Positions 1 through 8,400 of a DNA stretch of 23,465 nt are shown here, one piece after another. The position numbers and the translations under genes were made by a program. The stretch lies in NCBI GenBank assembly GCA_035606355.1, contig DATNFO010000079.1, positions 1 to 23,465 of the forward strand. The letters run 5' to 3'. The notes under the pieces are model-generated. The model saw only the letters and a list, made by a program, of their open reading frames with translations, did not search any database and was not told where the DNA came from. This stretch comes from Sulfopaludibacter sp035606355 (GTDB lineage Bacteria > Acidobacteriota > Terriglobia > Bryobacterales > Bryobacteraceae). The number at the start of each line of letters is the position of its first letter. Within the stretch, counting starts at the first letter, position 1.

Positions 1-1
1 T

Positions 2-661
2 TTGTTGTTGCTCCCTATGCCTCTCCCCGATTTCAAAGTCACCAAGTACAAAGATGGCCGCGAAGTGCCGTGGTTTCGCGACACCCAAGGGAAGGTGCGC
101 ACCAGCGAGCGCGGGCTCTATAACTGGACGCGCGCGGAGCAGGTGCAGGAATTGACGCAGTTTGGGCTGATGGAGCAGCTCGGGCAGGTGGATGCCGGGC
201 AGGGCAGTAATGGACAGACCATGAAGCCGCTGGCTGCCGGGTACGCGCGCTGGAAGCAAAGCGTAGGGCTTCCGCCGAAGCGCGATCTGCGAGGCGTCGG
301 TGGCCGGCCCGTCGTGACGCGAAAGAACGGGCAGCGTAAGCGGCTGCGATCGGCGAACCACATGCAAGGGCGCGGTCACATGCTCGATGACGTGCGTGTG
401 AACTATGTCGATGATCGCAAGGGCACGATCACGATTTCGAGCGAAGCCAGCCGCATCAAGGCACGCGCTAATGAGCGCCGGAGCCCATGGTGGGGATGGA
501 ATCCAGTGAGCATCAACCGCATGAGACAGAAGAGCGCGGAACTGTTTGGAACGGGCATGGCCGAACGGTTGTTCGAGGCGGGGCTGATCGGCGCGAGCGC
601 GCTTGCATTTGCGACCGCGCAGCTCAAGCGGGGCACAAGTTTCTTGCGGAGGGCGGCGTAA
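2..661 (+). CDS. Phage tail-completion / virion morphogenesis-like protein (5' end uncertain)
   Basis: Open frame from the first bases of the window to TAA at 659-661. A TTG at 2 and an ATG at 17 are both possible starts, neither has a visible Shine-Dalgarno, and the true start may lie upstream. About 214 aa from the ATG. The middle and C-terminal part (a G-x-M-L-D-D-V segment, then beta-like V-x-V-N-Y and T-I-T-I-S-S, then K-A-R-A-N-E-R-R-S-P-W-W-G) resembles the small neck/tail-completion proteins (gpS and HK97 gp10-like) that join tail to head. The position directly before the tape measure, with only 4 bases between, supports a structural role in tail assembly. The C terminus is Ala/Arg rich. 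The assignment to a family is by pattern, not by search; a tail terminator is the main alternative. Confidence 0.6.
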   Translation: MLLLPMPLPDFKVTKYKDGREVPWFRDTQGKVRTSERGLYNWTRAEQVQELTQFGLMEQLGQVDAGQGSNGQTMKPLAAGYARWKQSVGLPPKRDLRGVGGRPVVTRKNGQRKRLRSANHMQGRGHMLDDVRVNYVDDRKGTITISSEASRIKARANERRSPWWGWNPVSINRMRQKSAELFGTGMAERLFEAGLIGASALAFATAQLKRGTSFLRRAA

Positions 662-665
662 GCGT

Positions 666-3659
666 ATGGGTTCGGCGATTACCAATTTCACGAGCGTCGT
701 GGAGGCGAAGAGCCTCGGGACTGCGGATATCGACAAGATTACGCAGGCCATCGATAAGCAATCCGCAGCGATCGACAACCTGGGCAAAAAGGCCGATGAA
801 CTAAAGCAGCACGCTAGTGGGTTTGCCGAACTCGGAGAGAGAATCAAAACCGGGCTTGAAAATCCGCTACAGGCAGTTAAATCCGCAGCTGAAGACGTTC
901 TGAATTCTCTTGGGCCACTCGGGAAGGAAACGGCGGTGACTGGCGGGATTTTTCTCGCCGCTGGAGCCGCGGCACTGGAGGCCGCCAAAGGGGTTGGTGA
1001 ATTTGGAATCCGCGTGCGCGATGTTCAATTGCGCACGGGTTTAAGCGCGAAGCAAGTTGGCGAGTTCAGTTATGCGGCGAAAGCGGCGGGCACGGACGTA
1101 TCCGCAGTTGAGCGCGCAATGCGGGGCCTTACTGCCGCCATTGAGGATCAGGGCGAGAAGGGCGCGGCGGGGCGAGATTGGTTGCGGCGCTTCGGCATAG
1201 ACCTTGCGGAAGTTCGCGATGGCACCGCGCCAACGGCGGAAGTGCTGATGAAAATCAGCGAAGGTCTGGAGCGCCTTCCCACTCAATGGGAGCGCAACAA
1301 GGCGGCCATCGACATCTTCAAGAAGGCGGGTATCGACCTTCTTCCGTTCTTTGTGGAGCTACGGCAAAACCTTAGCGTCGCTGAGGGCCATGATCTGGGG
1401 TTCAGTAATGGCGACATTCAGCGTTTTTCGGAGGCCCAAGGGTACGTCGCGCTGATTCAGCAGAAATGGGAAGAGTTCAAGGTATCTGCCAAAGAAGGCG
1501 TCCTGATTAGTGTTCAGTTTATCGGCGACGCAGCAAAATGGGTCAAGGACAGGCTTGGTGAGACAGGCCTCAGGATGGGGGGCGCTAGGACGCCCGACGC
1601 TTCATTTGATGCTCAACTTAGACTCTTTGCCGACATAGAAGCCGCAAACCAGGGCCGCGGGCGCTGGGGATCAAATCCGCAGAGTGGCTTGCAGGGCTTA
1701 TTCGAGCAGCGGATGAAGGTTTTGGAGAACCTTAAGCCACTGGATGCGCTGGGATCTTCGGGGAACGGACAGGTTCAGGCCGCGCTCCGTCAAGCTGCTG
1801 ATCTAGAGAAGCAAATCGAAGATATACAGAACGCGGGTATTGCGGCGCAGAAGAAAGCGGCGGACGACAAACGCAAAGCGGACGAAGAGCAAGACTACGC
1901 GGTTAAGAACCACGTCGCCCGTCTGAATGAACAGATGAAAGCGGCGCGGGAGGCCGAGAAGCAACTCGAAGCTTTTGAGCGCGAGATGGCGACAAAGGAT
2001 CTCGGCCCCGTTGCTGGAATCTTCCTCCGTCAAGACGAACTCGTGAAGGCCGGTGCGCCGAAGGGCCGCACTACTAACGCAGCGCTCCAGGGCGCGGCGG
2101 CGGCGCTGCACAAGGAGGCCGAAGAAGACAACCACCGCATGCTGGAGATGAACCTCAGCGCGGCTAAACTGGCGGCACAACCGTGGGAAGAAGAGTATAA
2201 GGGCCTCGACCGTTTCAATAAGGGAATTCTCAAGCAAATCACAGACCAAGTGAATGCTTACGACCGGGCGAACCGCGAAATCGACAGCATCACTCTCGGT
2301 GCCGAACGCGGCAATATACAGCGCCGCGCCAGCCGCACTCAGGGCTTGATGGATGCGACCTTAGGCCCGGGGCATGAGGGCGAAGCCATTCAGAGCGCAT
2401 ACCTGATCCGCCTCGGGCTCGCTCAGCAGTTGTACGACTTCGACATGGAACGCGCGAAAAACGATGAAAAGAACGCGCGCACGGTAGAGCAGTTACAGCA
2501 AGCCCGCATCGACAAGGCGCACGCGGAAGCCGACATTCGCAAGGAGATGGGAGATGCCGATCTGGAGCGTGAATTGAAGCTCGCCGACCTACAGAGGCAA
2601 CGTCTCGAAGACTTCAAATCGCTTACCGTCGAGGCGTTCAATTCGCTTTTGCAAGGGCCGAAGGGAATCGAAAACCTACTACGCAATCAGGCCATGAAGG
2701 TTGCCGACACGCTTGTAGGTAACGCTGCTGGAATGGCGTGGCCCACCGTGGAGCATGCATTCCAAGGAGCGCACGCGAAACAAGGGAGTACGCTCGGCAA
2801 GTTATTCGCCGGAACTTTCTTTGGTCCGGACCCGGCGAAGGAATCGGCGCTCTCGCTGAACGCCGCTGGCACGCATTTGGACGCCTCCGCGGCAGCCTTG
2901 ATGGAAGCCGCACGCATGCTCGCTGTCTCGCCCTCGGGCGGCGGTGGTGGTTTTTCTCCGGCGTCCTGGTCGAGCGCTGCAAGTAAAGGGTTCGGCATCT
3001 ACACGAAGCCGGACGGCAATGTATCAGTTCCCGGCATGGACGGCGGCGGGGGTGATGCGGGCGGCGTCGATGCTTATGGTGATGAGGGCTACGACGTTCC
3101 GGACTCTGCTTATAACACCGGAACGAGCACGCCCGCGTGGACGAAAGCCGCCGGTTACGGCGCTGCCATTGCGGGCTCGGGGTACGGCATCTACTCCGGG
3201 ATCAGCCGCGGCGGTGCGCGGGGAGCACTCTCGGCGGCCGGAGGCGCGGCTGCGCTGGCCGGCACGATTGCCACGCTCGCGAAAATCTCGAAGCTGGCCG
3301 GACCCATCGGCGACATCGTCGGTATCGGACTCAGTCTGCTGCCCATGTTCTTTTCCGACCCCAAGCAAGTACGCCAGAAACAAGAATCCGATACCTTGCT
3401 GGCGGCCCATTACACCGAGCCGACATCCACGACCTACAGCGTGGACAGATACGGCCACAGTTACGATTCCGATCTCGCGGGCGGTGCGCGGCCGATCGTG
3501 CAAATCGCTCCGGGAGCGATTCAGTTCAGCGCCTTCGACATGCAAAACTTCATGGACCGAAAGATGGATTTCGCGGACGCCATGAGCACGGTCCTCGAAG
3601 GCGCAATGAGTGCAAGACTGGCTACGAATCTCAAATCCGCTGTGCTGCCACCCAAATGA
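666..3659 (+). CDS. Phage tail tape measure protein
   Basis: 997 aa. The ATG at 666 is chosen because GGAGGG at 648-653 precedes it; an in-frame TTG at 603 would overlap the previous gene and adds an Arg-rich, unlikely leader. The protein sets tail length and is packed inside the tail tube. Seen: a helical N terminus (residues 1-80), a hydrophobic Ala/Gly stretch (about 90-116), a tape-measure-like globular part with L-R-T-G-L-S-A-K-Q-V and K-A-G-I-D-L-L-P-F, long Ala/Glu/Lys coiled coils (about 373-445 and 560-680), and a Gly/Ala-rich hydrophobic segment (about 830-897) typical of tape-measure C termini. If about 1.5 angstrom per residue applies, the tail would be about 150 nm. Residues 14-36 are encoded by a stretch that recurs at 19371-19439. 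Its stop overlaps the next ATG (ATGA). Confidence 0.88.
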   Translation: MGSAITNFTSVVEAKSLGTADIDKITQAIDKQSAAIDNLGKKADELKQHASGFAELGERIKTGLENPLQAVKSAAEDVLNSLGPLGKETAVTGGIFLAAGAAALEAAKGVGEFGIRVRDVQLRTGLSAKQVGEFSYAAKAAGTDVSAVERAMRGLTAAIEDQGEKGAAGRDWLRRFGIDLAEVRDGTAPTAEVLMKISEGLERLPTQWERNKAAIDIFKKAGIDLLPFFVELRQNLSVAEGHDLGFSNGDIQRFSEAQGYVALIQQKWEEFKVSAKEGVLISVQFIGDAAKWVKDRLGETGLRMGGARTPDASFDAQLRLFADIEAANQGRGRWGSNPQSGLQGLFEQRMKVLENLKPLDALGSSGNGQVQAALRQAADLEKQIEDIQNAGIAAQKKAADDKRKADEEQDYAVKNHVARLNEQMKAAREAEKQLEAFEREMATKDLGPVAGIFLRQDELVKAGAPKGRTTNAALQGAAAALHKEAEEDNHRMLEMNLSAAKLAAQPWEEEYKGLDRFNKGILKQITDQVNAYDRANREIDSITLGAERGNIQRRASRTQGLMDATLGPGHEGEAIQSAYLIRLGLAQQLYDFDMERAKNDEKNARTVEQLQQARIDKAHAEADIRKEMGDADLERELKLADLQRQRLEDFKSLTVEAFNSLLQGPKGIENLLRNQAMKVADTLVGNAAGMAWPTVEHAFQGAHAKQGSTLGKLFAGTFFGPDPAKESALSLNAAGTHLDASAAALMEAARMLAVSPSGGGGGFSPASWSSAASKGFGIYTKPDGNVSVPGMDGGGGDAGGVDAYGDEGYDVPDSAYNTGTSTPAWTKAAGYGAAIAGSGYGIYSGISRGGARGALSAAGGAAALAGTIATLAKISKLAGPIGDIVGIGLSLLPMFFSDPKQVRQKQESDTLLAAHYTEPTSTTYSVDRYGHSYDSDLAGGARPIVQIAPGAIQFSAFDMQNFMDRKMDFADAMSTVLEGAMSARLATNLKSAVLPPK
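705..773 (+). repeat. 69-bp direct repeat, copy 1 (within tape measure)
   Basis: Bases 705-773 match 19371-19439 at 66 of 69 positions, in the same orientation and 18,666 bp apart. Here the stretch encodes tape-measure residues 14-36 (A-K-S-L-G-T-A-D-I-D at its start). The similarity stops abruptly on both sides. The second copy is described as a pseudogene fragment. Confidence 0.95.
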
Positions 3660-4114
3660 CGCCTGAAGAATTCCACGCCTGCAACCAGGCGCGCGCCTGG
3701 CCGGAGATGAGCGCCGAACAAACGGCGCTGCACGTTGCCGGTGTGCGCCGTATGTACGCTGAGTTGCGCCGCAACCCGCGAGCCGGAGCCTGGGTCAGCA
3801 CGGTCGAGCTACAGGCGATCTTCGGCGAGATGGACCGGCTGAGTGCGCCGGCGCCCGGCGGGAGAACTGGCGACCGCGCCTGCAGGGGTCGCCGCCTCGC
3901 GATCGCGCGACGCTCGGGCGTCGCCGGGCCCAGCCGTCAATCTCCTCGGCGTCCCGAGATCGCAGCGATGTCTCGCAGGGAGCGCAGACTCCGCGCGCTT
4001 GCCGAAATCAGCTTCGAATGGGAGCCCATCGTGCACGCCATGAAAGCGCAAGGTCTTTCAATTGGCGGAAAGGTTCCCGGCGTTATCCGGATTGCGGAGT
4101 GCGGCCATGCCTGA
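3656..4114 (+). CDS. Unknown small tail-region protein, Arg-rich middle
   Basis: 152 aa, not recognised. Start at the ATG of an ATGA overlap with the tape measure stop, indicating translational coupling; the same frame stays open further upstream inside the tape measure but that part is a shadow. The N terminus (M-T-P-E-E-F-H-A-C-N-Q-A-R) and the segment A-G-A-W-V-S-T-V-E-L-Q-A-I-F-G-E look like ordinary folded helices. Residues about 63-110 are Arg/Ala/Pro rich and low in complexity, and the C terminus (F-E-W-E-P-I-V-H-A-M-K) looks ordered again. The position between tape measure and distal-tail protein suggests a tail assembly accessory protein. A pair of compensating frameshifts in the middle cannot be excluded by eye. 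It overlaps the next gene by 8 bases. Confidence 0.6.
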   Translation: MTPEEFHACNQARAWPEMSAEQTALHVAGVRRMYAELRRNPRAGAWVSTVELQAIFGEMDRLSAPAPGGRTGDRACRGRRLAIARRSGVAGPSRQSPRRPEIAAMSRRERRLRALAEISFEWEPIVHAMKAQGLSIGGKVPGVIRIAECGHA

Positions 4115-4847
4115 TCCGGTTTTCCCGACGATCTCTTCGGGCGATGCGTGGCTGGCGCCAGCAACCCAGACCGTCACGATGCAGACGGAAGTGGTGACAT
4201 TTCTCGACGACTCGGAGCAGCGCTGGCGATCGGGCGATCCGCTTGCCGCGTGGGATCTGACGTTCACTGGTATCACCTGGGCGGACACACAATTACTGCT
4301 GAATTTCTTTTCGACCGTGAAGGGCGCCTACCAGACGCCATGGACGTTCCCGTTCGTCGGGACGAACTACACCGGCATGGCGTTTGAGTTAGACGCGTTC
4401 GAAGCTGTTGAGAATCAGGCGCAACTGTGGACAGTGAGCATGCGGTTTCGCCAGACGGCGAAGAGCATCGCCATACCCGGCGGAATTGTGGCTGTGTATC
4501 CGGCCCTCTCTACCGGGGTGGTGACACAGCGGCCGTTTACATCGCGGTCGAAGTTTCTCACGACGCGCAACGATATGCCGACCGGCGCGCGATATTCCTG
4601 GGCGGAACGTGCAGCGGCGCTGATGAGCTGGACCTGTGAGTACTCGGTGATCACGCCAGCGGAGCTCGGGACGTATCTGAATTTTTTCTTGGCGATGGGC
4701 GGCAGATACAAGCAGTTCAGCTTCACCGACCCCAACGACAACAGCGTGCATGCTCACTGCCGGCACGATATGGACGGATTCGCCGCAAAGTACCTGGGTG
4801 CGGGTCAGTGCGCGGTCACGATGCAGATTGCGGAGTTTAAAGGCTAG
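4107..4847 (+). CDS. Distal tail / minor tail protein (DUF2460- or gpM-like) with two similar halves
   Basis: 246 aa from the ATG at 4107 (GGAG at 4096-4099). It would form part of the tail tip where the tube meets the hub. The two halves can be aligned by eye. Half 1 has W-D-L-T-F-T-G-I-T, L-N-F-F, G-A-Y-Q-T-P-W-T-F-P-F and ends W-T-V-S-M-R-F-R. Half 2 has W-T-C-E-Y-S-V-I-T, L-N-F-F, G-R-Y-K-Q-F-S-F-T-D-P and ends C-A-V-T-M-Q-I-A-E-F. This pattern fits the beta-sandwich of distal tail proteins such as lambda gpM or the DUF2460 protein that follows the tape measure in gene transfer agents. The order tape measure, this gene, DUF2163-like hub supports it. The following genes on the opposite strand interrupt the tail operon. 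Confidence 0.7.
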   Translation: MPDPVFPTISSGDAWLAPATQTVTMQTEVVTFLDDSEQRWRSGDPLAAWDLTFTGITWADTQLLLNFFSTVKGAYQTPWTFPFVGTNYTGMAFELDAFEAVENQAQLWTVSMRFRQTAKSIAIPGGIVAVYPALSTGVVTQRPFTSRSKFLTTRNDMPTGARYSWAERAAALMSWTCEYSVITPAELGTYLNFFLAMGGRYKQFSFTDPNDNSVHAHCRHDMDGFAAKYLGAGQCAVTMQIAEFKG

Positions 4848-4855
4848 CTGAGATG

Positions 4856-5155
4856 CTACGAAGCTTTGCGCAGAGTTTTGACGTGGATGGCGGTTTCATC
4901 GACATGGGCCAAGTCGTACAAAACCTGCATGCGCAGCCATGTATCGGCGCTGCTGCCAAACGCCTTGGCGAGACGAACCGCCATTTCTGGCGAGATTCCG
5001 GCTTTCTCGTTGACGATGTTGTTCAGGGCTTGCCGCGTCACGCCGAGTGCCCGGGCGGCTTCCGTAACGGAAAGGCCAAGTGGTTCCAGGCAAATTTCCC
5101 GGACGATTCCTCCCGGATGCGGCGGGTTCTTCATTGCTGCGGGGGTTTTGCTCAT
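4856..5155 (-). CDS. higA: HigA family antitoxin (XRE helix-turn-helix)
   Basis: 99 aa. Start at the ATG at 5155, preceded on the minus strand by AGGAG with a 6-base gap; that Shine-Dalgarno overlaps the stop of the toxin gene. It carries the HigA helix-turn-helix: S-V-T-E-A-A-R-A-L-G-V-T-R-Q-A-L at residues about 29-44, followed by the family signature A-G-I-S-P-E-M-A-V-R-L and S-S-A-D-T-W-L-R-M-Q. HigA binds and neutralises HigB and represses its own operon by binding a palindrome in the promoter; such a palindrome is present at 5454-5476. The gene order toxin then antitoxin is typical of HigBA and the reverse of most type II systems. It looks intact. It ends 8 bases from the stop of the convergent tail gene. 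Confidence 0.93.
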   Translation of the reverse strand: MSKTPAAMKNPPHPGGIVREICLEPLGLSVTEAARALGVTRQALNNIVNEKAGISPEMAVRLAKAFGSSADTWLRMQVLYDLAHVDETAIHVKTLRKAS

Positions 5156-5164
5156 AACTTACTC

Positions 5165-5440
5165 CTAATGGTAATCCTCGAAATCGACATCATGAACGTT
5201 TCCGTTTTCGAACCGGAATGTGATGCGCCAGTTCTTGTTGATCGAAACGGCCCAAGTTCCGGCCCGCTCGCCCTTCAGGGGATGAAGACCGAAGCCCGGC
5301 AGGTTCATGTCTTCCGCGCGAGTAGCAGCCGAAAGAGCCAAAAGAACGAATGCGGTCCGGCGGCGCAGCGATGCCTCGATCAGCTTCGGCTTTCCGTTGT
5401 AGAGGTGCTCAAGCGCTTTGCTCTGGAAACTCGCGATCAC
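5165..5440 (-). CDS. higB: HigB family toxin (RelE/ParE-like mRNA interferase)
   Basis: 91 aa from the GTG at 5440, the usual length for HigB. The start is set by family alignment (V-I-A-S-F-Q-S-K-A-L-E); the frame is open upstream but that part overlaps the hub gene and looks like a shadow. Family hallmarks: R-R-R-T-A, L-S-A-A-T-R-A-E-D-M-N-L-P-G, the L-K-G-E-R-A-G-T-W-A-V-S-I-N-K-N-W-R-I-T-F-R-F motif, and the terminal V-D-F-E-D-Y-H. HigB cuts translating mRNA at the ribosome. It is cotranscribed with higA 9 bases downstream. The predicted transcription start coincides with the GTG, so the mRNA may be leaderless. No sign of inactivation. Confidence 0.92.
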   Translation of the reverse strand: MIASFQSKALEHLYNGKPKLIEASLRRRTAFVLLALSAATRAEDMNLPGFGLHPLKGERAGTWAVSINKNWRITFRFENGNVHDVDFEDYH

Positions 5441-5446
5441 AAGACC

Positions 5447-5475
5447 ATTGTAAATTGACAAGCGTCGCTTGTCAA
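5447..5475 (-). promoter_or_regulatory. Sigma-70-type promoter for higBA
   Basis: On the minus strand TTGACA (5475-5470) is followed by a 17-base spacer and TACAAT (5452-5447), five of six in the -10 box. Transcription would begin near 5440-5441, at the HigB GTG. The palindromic operator covers the -35 box and most of the spacer, as expected for autorepression by HigA. Confidence 0.8.
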
Positions 5476-5476
5476 T
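5454..5476. promoter_or_regulatory. Perfect palindrome, probable HigA operator
   Basis: Arms ATTGACAAGCG and CGCTTGTCAAT around one central base: 11 paired bases without mismatch. It carries TTGACA in both orientations and lies between the divergent higB and hub genes, 10 bases before the hub ATG. HigA proteins are known to bind promoter palindromes as dimers; binding here is inferred. Confidence 0.8.
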
Positions 5477-5485
5477 AATCTTTTT

Positions 5486-8400
5486 ATGGGCGCACTGAAC
5501 ACACTCGCGATTAACCAGGCGAAGGAACTGGGGCAAGGCTTTCAGCCGCTCTTTCTGTTCGCCTTCGGCTGGCCGGACGGCTCGACACTCTACGTCGCGA
5601 CTCATGCAGTGACCTACGGCGGAAACGTCTATCAGCCGCGCGTGGTGCAGGGCCAAATCGACATGACGCAGGCGATCGGTCCCACCGGCATCGACGTCCC
5701 GCCCACGGCCAAGATCGGCCTTGCCGACGCCGACAAGGAAATGTGGGCGATCGAGCAGGCGCGGAAGTTCCGCGGAGCGGTGGTAGTAGTCACGTTCGTC
5801 TACTACGACGTGGACTCCGGACAGTTTTCGACGGACGCGATTGTGCCGTTTCTCGGGAAGTGCGACCGGCCGTCCGTGGACGACGAACAACTCACGGTTA
5901 CCGCGCGTTTTCTGCTCGACCCGGCCGTAGTCAATCTTCCGCAGTTTCCGTTTCAGCAGCGCTGTCCGAAACTGTTCCCTTCGACGGCCGCGCAGAAAGC
6001 CGTTGCCGACGATCCGGGCTCGCTGTACTATCCGTGCGGCGTCACCGATCCGACGAAGGTCAGTTGCGACCTGACGAAGGTCGGTTGCGCGGCGAATGCG
6101 AACTCTCCGCGCTTCGGCGGACTGACCTACGTCATCCCCCCTGGCTCGCATTCGCGCGAATACGTCACCGGCAATTGGCTCGACTTAGTCAGCGACCAGA
6201 ACTTAGCGAAGTACGGCGACTATGCGGCCATCGTGTTCGGCACTGTGTGGGTAGACCTCGCCGCGATGGGAGCCTTCCCCGATGCGAACTCGACGCGCGG
6301 CGAGGCGGTCGTTTGCGAAGGTTTGGTCAAGGCCATTCTTAAGGTCACAGCCAACGATGAACTCTTGCCCGCCGCTACCGACCTGAGCGGAGCGACGCAA
6401 CTCCACGTCAGTGACCCACTCTTCCGCTACAACGTCATCAACCAGGGCGGCAGAGACGGACGGACGAATGGAGATGTGCCGTGGAGCAACACCGGCGATC
6501 CGTACGGCTCGCTCTGCGCCATCGAATGGGTGGTTTACCATTCGGTGACCACGGGAGTGCCGCGGTTGCGGGCTCTCATCACCGGTCCGGATGTGCACGC
6601 GTATGCACAGATCGACAGTATAGTCGGCGGCGTCGTGACGTTCGCAGGCAACCGGCCCAACCGCAAGTGCGCGGGCAACCCTCCGTTTTCGGTGCGCATT
6701 TTCGGGAACTCCAATCCGGCGCTGAACGGCACGTTCAATCTCAGTTTTTGGACCTACGGACCTCCCGGCACCGTCACGCTTTCCGGCACGGCCGCATCGG
6801 GCAATGGGGGCTTCGTTGAGTACTTGGCTCCGAGCGAAGACTACGCCTGGGCGATTCTCTATGTGCTGCGCCGGTGCGGTCTGAATCTCGATGACGGGTG
6901 GCTGGAGCTCTTCAACGCCGCGAGCGAGAGATTCGCGCGGATGGTCAATTACACCGTCGAGTTCGCGCAGACCTGGGCCTCGGGAGTGACATACGCCGCG
7001 GGAGAGGTAGTTACATGGGCGGGCAAAAACTACGTCAGCTTACAAGACGACAACGCGGGAAATGAACCGGACTTCGACGGTACGGGAGGCCGCCCCAGCA
7101 CGAGTCTCGATTGGTGGGCGGTTACCGACGCGGCTCCAGCGGTCCAACCTACGGGCGTTACAAGCCAGCACGAGATGTTTACCTGCTCGGCGGTGATCCG
7201 GCAGCGGCGCTCGGCCTCCGACGTCCTGACGGGCCTCTTGCGCGGCTGTAACAGCCATCTGGTGAGAGATCCTGTGACCGGTCGCGTCGGGCTGTTTCAT
7301 CGCGGCTCGGTCGCCGATCAGCAGCCCGCGCCCGTAGACGGCTCCAATTACAACGTGCTGACTGCGGGCGGCTACCCCGCTTATCACTTTGACGAATCGA
7401 GCATCGTCCGCGACCAGAACGGCAAATCGACCTTCCACCGGGTGGACCGCGCTGGTTCCGCTGTGCCGAACTCAGTGAAGATTCCGTTCAGCAATGAAGA
7501 CAACGATTATTCGGGGGACTTCGCGAGCGTAGCGGATACCGACGATATCGAGCTCATGGGGCAGAGCATCGAAGGCAACCTTCCCGTAGACGGCTGCAAC
7601 TCTCTCGACCGGGCCAACCGCGTCGGCTCCATTTATCTCGCTGAGCAAATCGACGGGGATACCTACGAATTCCAAACCACAGCCAAAGCCGTGAAGCTGA
7701 TCGTGGGTCACATTATCGCGGTCACGGTTGCGAAGTACGGATTCAACAAACAGCTCATGCGCGTGCAGCAGATCGCCCCTACGCCCAACTGGGCGCGCTG
7801 CACGCTCACCGTCACGATTCATGATGACGCCTGGTACGCCGACGACTTCGCCGATTCGCCTTCCTCGCGCTCGACCTCTCCTTCGACGGCCAGCTTGGAC
7901 CGGCCGCCGTTCGCCTGGTTGCCCAATGAGGTGGCGCCGCCAGCGAATGACGCTCTCTTCGGCGTCACTGAGAAAACCTTCGGGCTCGCCCTGCAATTCG
8001 TCGAGCTGGCGGACGGCTGGCAGCCTGTCGCCCTCATCACCGGCGCGCGGCCGGTGAATGCGCCGAACACGGCGCTGCGGGCTCCAGTGCTTGGCTCGCA
8101 GGGTTACACCAGCAACGCAGGCGGTACGGTCCCAGGAACGCCGGTGGGAGGTGTAGCGCCTATGTATTTCATCGCGGTTGCTTCTCTCGATGCGAACGGA
8201 AAGCCCGGGCCGCTGTCCAATCCGGCGCAAATTCCGGTCGCTCAAGTCGGGAACACAAACACCCTCACGGCGCGCGTGGACTTCCTCGACACCAGTGGTA
8301 GCGGGTATGCCGTGTATGCCGGGCGTAATCCGAATCGCTTGAGCAGGCAGGATGACACGCTTCACGGCGTGGGCACGCCTTCGTCCGTCACGCTCGCGAC

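Noticed and set aside
4853..5458. 201-aa plus-strand open frame
   Set aside because: It is antisense to higA and higB, both of which have clear family motifs, ribosome site and promoter.
5455..5483. Plus-strand promoter for the hub using the TTGACA of the palindrome
   Set aside because: The -10 position at 17-base spacing reads ATCTTT, a poor match, and transcription would start inside or after the hub start codon.
5441..6151. Extension of the HigB frame upstream to give a 328-aa protein
   Set aside because: The extra part is antisense to the hub gene, is Arg-rich shadow sequence, and lies upstream of the higBA promoter.
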